Part shown: piece after piece, positions 30,538-36,333 of the stretch
Layout: the number at the start of each line of letters is the position of its first letter
Position numbering within the stretch: position 1 is the first letter of the stretch
Assembly (NCBI GenBank): GCA_945877855.1
Contig: CAMDWA010000029.1
Span: forward strand, 1-36,333
DNA: 36,333 nt
Reading direction: 5' to 3'
Origin: Thermoflexus hugenholtzii JAD2
GTDB lineage: Bacteria; Chloroflexota; Anaerolineae; J036; Brachytrichaceae
Position numbers and translations under genes: made by a program
The notes under the pieces: model-generated
What the model was told of the DNA's origin: nothing
What the model saw: only the letters and a program-made list of their open reading frames with translations
Databases searched by the model: none

Positions 30538-31602
30538 TTACTCTGACTTAGATGGCGACAACCATTGCCGCGCTTGATCAACTGAAGCAAAATCAAGCAA
30601 CGCCTCGCCAAACTCGGTGAGGCGATCAATGCTCAGTTGTCGCAGTTGCAATGCAATATCTAGCGGCAAATTGCCAAACCGCCGTTGAAACAAACGGGTT
30701 GCTATTTCGATCAAACCCGCCTGCTTACCCTCTAGCAAACCAACCTGCTTGCCCTCTAGCAAACCAACTTGCTTGCCCTCTAACAAACCAACTTGCTTGC
30801 CATGAATTTCCCCTTCCAAGAAAAGTTGTTGTGCTATTGTCATTGCACCCTCCTGAGCTTGCTTATCGATAAATTCTTCTTGAATCGTTTGTTCAAATTG
30901 ATCACGCGACAATTGTGTCGCGCTTGTCATGACGTATCGTAGCACAATTTGCATATAACGCAACATTTTTTCACGCGGCAGCCCGCGCAACCGCCGCAAA
31001 ATACGCCCCAATTGCAGTTGCATTTCGTCATCAAAAATATACTTCATCGTGCCCAAAGCCGCATTCACCAATCCGGCCTCGGTCAGTTTATCGTCATCAA
31101 GCAGATTCAAATCAAACAAATGATATTCAAACTGTGGCACGTAACGTGCAAACGGATGCAATTCTGCGAGGCGAAACAACTGTGCAAAATGTTGGGCAAC
31201 ATGCCATTTGCGTTTGCCATGATAAACCACCATCGGAAACACCACCGGCAATGTCTTTTCGTCTTGTTTACGTGCATTCTCCCAAACCTGCAATTCATAG
31301 CGCAACAATTGCAGCAACACCCATTTATCAGGGTAGCTTTTGTGCTCTAACAAAAGACAAATATAGGCAGTATCACCCCGCTTAAGATTCACTTTAAACG
31401 CCAAATCGGCAAAATGTTGGCGTAAATCTTCGTCAATAAAACTGGTATCAAATTGTTCAAGCGTATCAAGATCAAGCAAAGCCACCAAATCCGACGGCGC
31501 ATGTGCTTGAATCAATTCCCGCGCATTAGCTGGGTCAGCAAAAATTTCCTTAAAAAAAGCATCGTGTGGATGATGCGGCAAAGATGACGTGGGTGACGGC
31601 AT
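30538..31602 (-). CDS. Rpn-family (YhgA-like) putative PD-(D/E)XK nuclease
   Basis: 354 aa. The N-terminus HHPHDAFFKEIFADPANARE and DTSFIDEDLRQHFADLAFKV, LLLEHKSYPDKWVLLQLLRY show the Rpn/transposase_31-like nuclease fold, with the catalytic D...E-x-K in FADLAFKV and LLLEHKS. Family members promote recombination and cut DNA, and have been linked to phage defence. VVFPMVVYHGKRKW is the usual middle motif. Near residue 260 a perfect 8-residue repeat (GKQVGLLE, four units) is coded by 24-bp tandem repeats; such variable linkers are typical of the family. The C-terminal helix LLDFASVDQARQWL ends the protein. The start at 31602 is supported by a TATACT box 6 nt upstream (leaderless). It lies 26 bp after the glycosyltransferase gene and 10 bp before the MOSC gene. 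Confidence 0.88.
   Translation of the reverse strand: MPSPTSSLPHHPHDAFFKEIFADPANARELIQAHAPSDLVALLDLDTLEQFDTSFIDEDLRQHFADLAFKVNLKRGDTAYICLLLEHKSYPDKWVLLQLLRYELQVWENARKQDEKTLPVVFPMVVYHGKRKWHVAQHFAQLFRLAELHPFARYVPQFEYHLFDLNLLDDDKLTEAGLVNAALGTMKYIFDDEMQLQLGRILRRLRGLPREKMLRYMQIVLRYVMTSATQLSRDQFEQTIQEEFIDKQAQEGAMTIAQQLFLEGEIHGKQVGLLEGKQVGLLEGKQVGLLEGKQAGLIEIATRLFQRRFGNLPLDIALQLRQLSIDRLTEFGEALLDFASVDQARQWLSPSKSE
30705..30801 (-). repeat. 24-bp tandem repeats inside the Rpn-like gene
   Basis: Four in-frame units encode GKQVGLLE, the last diverged to GKQAGLIE. The near identity at DNA level means copy number can change by slippage without a frame change, altering the linker between nuclease and C-terminal parts. 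Confidence 0.85.
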
Positions 31603-31608
31603 AGCATT

Positions 31609-31614
31609 AGTATA
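31609..31614 (-). promoter_or_regulatory. -10 box (TATACT) of the Rpn-like gene
   Basis: TATACT on the reverse strand is 6 nt before the ATG at 31602 and within the 26-bp gap after the glycosyltransferase stop. A leaderless start independent of the upstream gene is possible. Confidence 0.4.
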
Positions 31615-31628
31615 AGCCGCAAATACGG

Positions 31629-33707
31629 CTACGGCGCCACCGTGATTTTGCCAATCACCAAACGATTGTCATAAACCGGCGAAGTGCTGCGAATGGGCAA
31701 GCGCTGCCCAGTATTCGCGTCATACATGCCGACCAACACGGCATATTCACCCGGCGGCGTGCCCGGCTTGAGCCACACGGCACGTGGGTCAACCACCGGC
31801 TGACCTTGCGCCCACTGGCTGGTGGGCCGATAACCGGCTGCGGGTTCGGCATCATTTTGCGCCACCGGCGGCCCATCGACCGGCCCGATATGCACAAATA
31901 CTTTGTAATTGCTACTTAACGGCTGGGCCGCGTGCCATTGTAAAGTCAGCGGCACAAGTGCCCCAACTTTGTAAACCATTGGTTCAAACTGAGCCACATC
32001 CAACACAATCTGCGCTTGAGCGCCCAACGCCGCCGAAATAGCCACACTGGGTAACGTATTTTGCCGCGTCGCATATTGCGCCAAACGAATATTGCCGATC
32101 CATTCATCACCGGCTTTATTGGCATAAAGCCCCAGCGCCTGCTCATACCAACCATTGGGGTCAGCCTCACGCTCGGCAAAATAAAGCACAAACAAGCGTT
32201 TGTAACGCTGGGTCAATTGCTGCACCTCAGCCGTTACAGCCGCCTCTGAATTGGGCCGATAGCTGAGTGGGATAGGTGGCGCAATTTCACGTTCGGGCTT
32301 GTGATAATAGGTAAACACCTCCCACTGATTCGGCGCGTTGAATAACACGGCATCGCCGGGCTGCGCCAACGATTGCACCAGCCGCGCAATGCCACGATAA
32401 TCATCGCGGGCGTAGGCGGGGTTGAAATATAAGTTGCGCAACGATGGGTAAAACAACAAACCCAGACCAAAAATAAAACACAGATTAAGGATTAAGGATT
32501 GAGGATTGGGGGTGCGCCTGAACAATCTAAAATCTAAAATCCAAAATCCAAAATTCTCTGCACCTTTGGCGACCAACAAGCCCAGCGGCGGGACACACAC
32601 CAGCAGAAATTTGAGGTAGGCATCGCGGTAAAGGTTGAAAACGAAAAGCAAGGCGACGGGCACAACCAGCAAGAGCAGCAAAATGAACGCGGCATAAGGC
32701 TGCGAGCCATGCCGCGACCTCGGCCACAGCCCAAGCAGCGCCAAAACACCGACAATCGCCATCGCCCATGTGCTATCGCCCAGCGGCAGGGTGCGCCCCA
32801 CTACCAGCCAACGCGCCACATCGAGCAAGGCGGTGCGCAAGACATAATCTTGAGCCGCCACTGACCAGCCTAACACTTGGCGAAAGGCAATCGGCAACCA
32901 AGGCGTGTAGGCCGCAATCGCCAACCCATTCACCAACGCATAGATTGCCAACGGCTGCAAAATTTGCCCCATGCGGTCAAATTTGCGCGAGTGCATATAG
33001 CCGTAATACCACACGAACACGCCCAAGCCTTGCGCAATCATGGCGAAGGGGTAGGCATATTGGGTATATAACCCCGCGATGGTGGCAACGAGGTAAATCA
33101 GCCAACGCCGCCATTCAGCAAAAAAAGGCTGTGACGGCGAGGCATAACCTGAGCCATGCCAAACAGCGGGGGCTAAAGCGGCCTGTTGCATACGGCCCAG
33201 CGCCGAAAATAAGGCCCATGCGGCGGTGCTGGCGCACAAAGCCAATGGCGCATACATACGGGCTTCTTGGCTGTAATACACCGCAAAGGGCGATATCGCC
33301 ACAAAAAATGCCCCCAGCCACCCCACCCCGCGCCCAACCAAGCTACGGCCCAAGGCGAATGTGCTGAGCACGGTCAATACACCGCACAAGGCCGACAAAG
33401 CACGCAAGGCAAATTCACTCTCGCCCATCAGCGCCCGCCATGCCGCCAAAGCAATGTAATATAACGGTGGGTGAATGTCACCCGCGGCCCCTTCGATAAT
33501 CAGCCGCAGCGAACGCTCGGCGATGCGGGCACTATTGCCCTCGTCATACCAAAACGATTGGGACTCGAGGCGATAAAAGCGCAACGCCAAGGCGGAATTT
33601 AAAATGAAAAATAGAAAATTTAAAATTGGGAACAAAATCCCCAATTTTAAATTTTTAATTCTCAATTTTAAATTTTTAGCTGCCTCGTTGTTCAAAACGT
33701 AATCCAT
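31629..33707 (-). CDS. GT39/ArnT-like membrane glycosyltransferase, N-terminus and middle altered by repeats
   Basis: 692 aa from the ATG at 33707; the open frame extends to 33800, deep into the FHA gene, so the shorter start is preferred, though it still overlaps that gene by 32 bp. A TTG at the start of LGILFPILNF is another option. The GT-C fold is clear: LALRFYRLESQSFWYDEGNS with the catalytic Asp-Glu, GDIHPPLYYIALAAWRALMG, VYYSQEARMYAPLAL, and about ten membrane segments, then a soluble C-terminal domain with beta repeats (VFVHIGPVDGPPVAQNDAEP, PGEYAVLVGMYDANTGQRLP). Such enzymes transfer sugars from polyprenyl-phosphate carriers to lipids or proteins outside the membrane. The first membrane helix (about residues 20-36) and a loop near 384-410 (FWILDFRLFRRTPNPQSLIL) are translated heptamer repeats. 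Downstream Rpn and MOSC genes follow closely. Confidence 0.85.
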   Translation of the reverse strand: MDYVLNNEAAKNLKLRIKNLKLGILFPILNFLFFILNSALALRFYRLESQSFWYDEGNSARIAERSLRLIIEGAAGDIHPPLYYIALAAWRALMGESEFALRALSALCGVLTVLSTFALGRSLVGRGVGWLGAFFVAISPFAVYYSQEARMYAPLALCASTAAWALFSALGRMQQAALAPAVWHGSGYASPSQPFFAEWRRWLIYLVATIAGLYTQYAYPFAMIAQGLGVFVWYYGYMHSRKFDRMGQILQPLAIYALVNGLAIAAYTPWLPIAFRQVLGWSVAAQDYVLRTALLDVARWLVVGRTLPLGDSTWAMAIVGVLALLGLWPRSRHGSQPYAAFILLLLLVVPVALLFVFNLYRDAYLKFLLVCVPPLGLLVAKGAENFGFWILDFRLFRRTPNPQSLILNLCFIFGLGLLFYPSLRNLYFNPAYARDDYRGIARLVQSLAQPGDAVLFNAPNQWEVFTYYHKPEREIAPPIPLSYRPNSEAAVTAEVQQLTQRYKRLFVLYFAEREADPNGWYEQALGLYANKAGDEWIGNIRLAQYATRQNTLPSVAISAALGAQAQIVLDVAQFEPMVYKVGALVPLTLQWHAAQPLSSNYKVFVHIGPVDGPPVAQNDAEPAAGYRPTSQWAQGQPVVDPRAVWLKPGTPPGEYAVLVGMYDANTGQRLPIRSTSPVYDNRLVIGKITVAP
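32481..32556. repeat. Heptamer repeats inserted in the glycosyltransferase gene
   Basis: TTAAGGATTAAGGATTGAGG (32485-32504) and, 12 bp further on, four units of AAAATCT/AAAATCC (32524-32556) lie inside the open frame. They keep the frame and encode hydrophobic residues, so they are tolerated. Identical unit types are known as short tandemly repeated repeats in cyanobacteria. Confidence 0.75.
33598..33678. repeat. AT-rich heptamer hairpin at the FHA / glycosyltransferase junction
   Basis: AAAATTTAAAATTGGG (33615-33630) pairs perfectly with 33640-33655 around a 9-nt loop; flanking AAATTTAAAATTGAG-like units extend it to both sides. It includes the TAA stop of the FHA gene (33676-33678) and is in frame within the glycosyltransferase N-terminus. 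Confidence 0.8.
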
Positions 33708-34344
33708 GCCCGCGCACGGTGACAATATATTCGTGATCGGGGTCACTTTCGGCAATGCGGTCACGCAGGCGGCGCACCAGTGCGTCAATCGCCTGCTCAC
33801 TCACGCCGTAGGCGCTTTCGCCTTCCCACACCCGCTCGACAATTTCTTGGCGGCTGACCAAATTGCCATTGGCGTTAATCAACATCTCGAGCAAACGATA
33901 TTGTTGCACCGATAACGGAGGGTCTAGCTCTTGCTCGGCCAAAAAGGTGCGGCGGCCCTCTTTATCGAGGCGAATACCACGCACCAAGGCCGCCATGCCT
34001 TGGCTGATGGGGCGTGCGTTCAGTGGCGCGGTGGCATCATTGCCAACAAAGGCAATTTTGACACACAGTGCCACCTGTATTTCGTCGCCGTCTTGCAATT
34101 GCACTGGCTCGCGCACTTCTTTGCCATTTAAAAATGTGCCATTTTTGCTGCCGAGGTCTTTTAGCCAAAAACCGTCGGGCTTGCGCACAATCTCGGCATG
34201 GCGACGGCTAATTTGGCGTTCGGGCAAGAGCAAGTTGGTACCGCCAACCTCGCGGCCCATCACTACATAGTCGCTGTCTAATAGCCAGCGTTGGCCTGCC
34301 ATCTGCCCGTTTTGAATCACCAGCATTGGGATGTCTTGGTTCAT
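33676..34344 (-). CDS. FHA domain-winged helix (OmpR-type) regulator
   Basis: 222 aa. Residues about 8-98 are a forkhead-associated domain: YVVMGREVGGTNLLLPE (G30-R31), RQISRRHAEIV (S47, H50) and LKDLGSKNGTFLNG (N68) are the phosphothreonine-peptide contacts. Residues about 130-220 are an OmpR/PhoB-type winged helix: PPLSVQQYRLLEMLINANGN, LVSRQEIVERVWEGESAYGV, SEQAIDALVRRLRDRIAESD and YIVTVRGHGLRFE. It has no receiver domain, so signal input probably comes from a Ser/Thr kinase through the FHA part. This fusion is frequent in Chloroflexota. A TACAAT box lies 15 nt before the ATG at 34344. The glycosyltransferase start overlaps its end, suggesting one transcript. Confidence 0.92.
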   Translation of the reverse strand: MNQDIPMLVIQNGQMAGQRWLLDSDYVVMGREVGGTNLLLPERQISRRHAEIVRKPDGFWLKDLGSKNGTFLNGKEVREPVQLQDGDEIQVALCVKIAFVGNDATAPLNARPISQGMAALVRGIRLDKEGRRTFLAEQELDPPLSVQQYRLLEMLINANGNLVSRQEIVERVWEGESAYGVSEQAIDALVRRLRDRIAESDPDHEYIVTVRGHGLRFEQRGS

Positions 34345-34359
34345 CTTTTATCTCGTCAT

Positions 34360-34365
34360 ATTGTA
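34360..34365 (-). promoter_or_regulatory. -10 box (TACAAT) of the FHA regulator gene
   Basis: TACAAT on the reverse strand, 15 nt before the ATG at 34344; the context TTATACAATATG is AT-rich. No clear -35 or Shine-Dalgarno sequence. Confidence 0.35.
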
Positions 34366-34380
34366 TAACAGCTAGGAAAG

Positions 34381-34536
34381 CCGTGAGCCATGAGCCATGA
34401 GCGCAGTGAAGGCAAACGCTGGTTTAGAATTTTTTCACGCAAAGGCGCAAAAGCGCAAAGGCCTTTTTAACCTTTGCGCTTTTGCGCCTTTGCGTGAAAT
34501 TTTCCCCAACGCTCATGGCTCACGGCTCATGGCTTC
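34381..34536. repeat. Nested hairpins of short tandem repeats (GAGCCAT; GCAAAAGC)
   Basis: The outer arms are GAGCCAT-type heptamers (34381-34402 and, inverted, 34511-34533). The inner arms 34433-34461 and 34471-34499 pair perfectly over 29 bp around a 9-nt loop and are built of GGCGCAAA/GCGCAAAG units. It lies between the quinone-oxidoreductase stop (TGA 34538-34540, whose CCGTGA extends the repeat) and the FHA promoter. Confidence 0.88.
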
Positions 34537-34537
34537 T

Positions 34538-35500
34538 TCACGGCTTCAAAATCAGCTTGCCGGTCGTGCCACGCCCGTTGAGGGCGCGATGGGCGGCGGG
34601 GGCATCGGCCAAGGCAAACGTGCCGCCGATATTGACCTTGAGCTGCCCACTGGCGACCCAGCCTAAAATATCACTGGCGCGGCGCTCAAGCTCGGCGCGG
34701 GTGGCGATGTAAGCCCCCAACGACGGGCGCGTGATGAACAATGAGCCTTTGGCGTTGAGAATTTGCAGATCGAATGGCGGCACGGCGCCGCTGGCCTGCC
34801 CAAACAAGGCCATGAGGCCACGCGGACGCAGACAATTTAGGCTGCGCTCAAAGGTGTCTTTGCCGACCGACTCATACACCACTTCCACGCCTTTGCCGCT
34901 GGTCAATTCACGCACGCGGGTGTCGAAGCCATCATAAAAAATCACCTCATCGGCCCCAGCAGCTTTGGCAATGACGGCTTTTTCGGGCGTAGACACGCAG
35001 GCGATGACCCGCGCCCCGCGAATTTTTGCCATTTGCACAATGAGCGCCCCTGTGCCACCAGCAGCGGCATGAACCAGCGCCGTTTGCCCCGCTTGCAGTG
35101 CCCATGTGTCGTGGGTTAAATAATGGGCTGTCATGCCTTGCAACATCAGGGCCGCCGCATGGTCAGCGCTCACGCCAGCGGGCACGGGCACCAATTTGTC
35201 GGCAGGCACGGTGGCATATTCGGCATATGCGCCAAGGGTAAACCCATAGGCCACCGCATCACCGACCGCAAATGTCGTCACATCCGCCCCCAGCGCATCG
35301 ACCACACCCGCCGCCTCGAGGCCGGGCGTATAGGGCAGGCTCATCTTATATTGCCCACTGCGCTGGTAAATGTCGATAAAGTTGATGCCGATGGCTTGAA
35401 TGCGCACACGCACTTCGCCTTTGCCGGGTTGGGGCATGTCAATATCTGTGAGCCGCATTACTTCTGGCTCGCCTTGTTGGGTTACACGTATTGCTTTCAT
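34538..35500 (-). CDS. NADPH:quinone oxidoreductase (zeta-crystallin-type MDR)
   Basis: 320 aa from the ATG at 35500 (MKAIRVTQQGEPEVMRLTDI), the usual beginning; the longer frame to 35581 includes promoter DNA. Motifs of the quinone oxidoreductase branch of medium-chain dehydrogenases are INFIDIYQRSGQYKMSLPY, PGLEAAGVVDALG, LMLQGMTAHYLTHDTW, the NADPH-binding VHAAAGGTGALIVQMAK, GVEVVYESVGKDTFERSLNC and GQASGAVPPFDLQILNAKGS. There are no zinc-binding Cys, as expected. It reduces quinones with NADPH by one electron in the cytosol and may protect against redox-cycling compounds. A TATACT box lies 31 nt upstream; the leader has no Shine-Dalgarno. It is followed by repeats and stands alone. Confidence 0.93.
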   Translation of the reverse strand: MKAIRVTQQGEPEVMRLTDIDMPQPGKGEVRVRIQAIGINFIDIYQRSGQYKMSLPYTPGLEAAGVVDALGADVTTFAVGDAVAYGFTLGAYAEYATVPADKLVPVPAGVSADHAAALMLQGMTAHYLTHDTWALQAGQTALVHAAAGGTGALIVQMAKIRGARVIACVSTPEKAVIAKAAGADEVIFYDGFDTRVRELTSGKGVEVVYESVGKDTFERSLNCLRPRGLMALFGQASGAVPPFDLQILNAKGSLFITRPSLGAYIATRAELERRASDILGWVASGQLKVNIGGTFALADAPAAHRALNGRGTTGKLILKP

Positions 35501-35531
35501 GGTGTTGTTTGAGGGGTTGTTAAAAAAATGA

Positions 35532-35537
35532 GTATAG
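35532..35537 (-). promoter_or_regulatory. -10 box (TATACT) of the quinone oxidoreductase gene
   Basis: TATACT on the reverse strand lies 31 nt before the ATG at 35500. Being inside the longer open frame, it favours the shorter start. No -35 box is clear. Confidence 0.4.
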
Positions 35538-35584
35538 CAGATAAAACACCGACGAGAGAAGCCATTCTCAACAAATCTCACTAG

Positions 35585-36333
35585 TTACAATCGAACTAAA
35601 CTCGCTGTATTTCGGTCATATCGAAATTGGTCAATCGTTCCCAGCTTTATCGCATCAATCACTTGCTCAATTACATCCAATGGAACAAGAAACCACTCGC
35701 GGGGCTTCACGAGTGCGCCAAAGCGGTCTGGAAATTCTAAATCTAGCCGAGCACTGCCAAAAAACTTTTGTAATAATTCCTCAAGTTTTTTGCGGTTGAT
35801 ATTCACTAACTTAAAGGTGGCTACGATTTCCACTTCTGCCAACAAATAAGTCGGGTCTTTTTTCGCGTTGGCAATACGATCTTTTACCTCGCCGCCAGTT
35901 ACGCCGATCTTATGAATCACTAAACGGTGTGCGGACACAAACGGATGGTCGGATTTGCTTCTGAGCACATAAATGGTGCCAGATGGCAAATCATTTGCTT
36001 CGTCAATATCTGAAAAAATCGGCGTGGCATTTTGATCCTCTGTTGATGAAAGGCTGGTAAATATAGGCCCTAAATCTGGGACGGTAATACGACGACTGGC
36101 TTTATCTCTATTTAAGGCACGTTGAAGTGAGCGCAAAAGCAGGTCGCTCTCAGTGGCATTGTCATAAACCACTCGCAATCTGCGATCTTGTCGCCCATAA
36201 TCACTGCGAAAAAGCGCCCCCATATTGGCAACAATGGCTTTTTGTCCCTCAAGAATAAATAGATCGCCTTGCCTTACTTCTGCATTGTCCTGATATTTCA
36301 CGGTTTGGCGTTCACCCGTCGCCAACTCACGCT
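35585..36333 (-). CDS. GIY-YIG (T5orf172-type) nuclease-domain protein, N-terminus cut by window edge
   Basis: The frame is open to the window edge; a TTG at 36325 could be a start, but RELATGERQTVKYQDNAEVR reads on without a break and family proteins are longer, so it is treated as partial. The visible 248 residues have a beta-rich N-terminal part (LFILEGQKAIVANMGALFRS, RLRVVYDNATESDLL) and a T5orf172 GIY-YIG-like domain: SGTIYVLRSKSDHPF, LVIHKIGVTGGEVKDRIANA, KKDPTYLLAEVEIVATFKLV, LEELLQKFFGSARLDLEF and REWFLVPLDVIEQVI. The first GIY motif is GTIYVL and the YIG equivalent is KIG; the Arg/His and Glu positions look kept. Similar proteins occur near phage and restriction genes, but many are chromosomal. 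Nuclease activity is inferred. Confidence 0.8.
   Translation of the reverse strand, partial: RELATGERQTVKYQDNAEVRQGDLFILEGQKAIVANMGALFRSDYGRQDRRLRVVYDNATESDLLLRSLQRALNRDKASRRITVPDLGPIFTSLSSTEDQNATPIFSDIDEANDLPSGTIYVLRSKSDHPFVSAHRLVIHKIGVTGGEVKDRIANAKKDPTYLLAEVEIVATFKLVNINRKKLEELLQKFFGSARLDLEFPDRFGALVKPREWFLVPLDVIEQVIDAIKLGTIDQFRYDRNTASLVRL

Noticed and set aside
33707..33800. Upstream start of the glycosyltransferase
   Set aside because: It would overlap the FHA-winged helix gene by 125 bp and add residues unlike the family.

Overview
The window looks like a chromosomal segment of a filamentous or soil/sludge-type bacterium, most likely a Chloroflexota (Anaerolineae-like) member, at roughly 50% GC. 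This is inferred from the mix of families: an XRE regulator of the 'SFGAWLxxxRKAM' type, FHA plus winged-helix and ATPase plus BTAD regulators, large secreted proteins with Ig-like and SdrD/Cna-B repeats, GT39-type glycosyltransferases, WXG100-linked proteases, and very repeat-rich intergenic DNA. I cannot place it more precisely without a search. Both window ends cut genes (an XRE regulator at the left, a GIY-YIG protein at the right). I saw no rRNA, tRNA, CRISPR array or transposase gene.

Layout. 1-6.8 kb: a truncated regulator diverges from three surface-protein genes: a Cys-rich/Ig-like/SdrD-B protein, a small SdrD-B protein with a 10-C tract, and a 1043-aa protein that carries an inserted, apparently inactive metallophosphatase-like domain. 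6.9-8.4 kb: a WXG100-calpain fusion followed by a small beta-rich protein. 8.7-14.3 kb: a short-chain dehydrogenase, an EAD-like/TIR/coiled-coil/FGE-like conflict protein, a creatininase-family hydrolase and an enolase-superfamily enzyme, separated by MITE-like and structured repeats. 14.9-17.2 kb: DUF72, DinB and an orphan BMP-type sugar/nucleoside ABC permease. 17.8-23.8 kb: a Wzz-like polysaccharide co-polymerase, an ATPase-BTAD regulator, a methyltransferase and a lipoprotein. 23.8-26.9 kb: a lutABC lactate-oxidation operon. 27.1-29.5 kb: a pair of ATP-grasp ligases (one ordinary, one of the circularly permuted type). 29.7-34.3 kb: MOSC protein, Rpn-like nuclease, GT39-type glycosyltransferase, FHA-winged helix regulator. 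34.5-36.3 kb: quinone oxidoreductase and a partial GIY-YIG (T5orf172) protein.

The most striking feature is the DNA between genes. Heptamer/octamer short tandem repeats, each array containing both orientations and so able to fold into a long hairpin, sit at convergent or operon-internal junctions and very often contain or touch the stop codon of the neighbouring gene. Unique perfect palindromes with 18-26 bp arms occur at other junctions. Two dispersed structured repeat families show paired base changes in their stems. One inverted repeat behind the creatininase gene has four arm differences that all become G-U pairs only in the transcript of that gene. Repeat arrays have also entered the glycosyltransferase gene and appear to encode its first membrane segment.

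Translation starts are mixed: some genes have a clear Shine-Dalgarno sequence (520, 8412, 27076), while several have a -10 box only 6-11 nt before the start codon, which suggests leaderless mRNAs.
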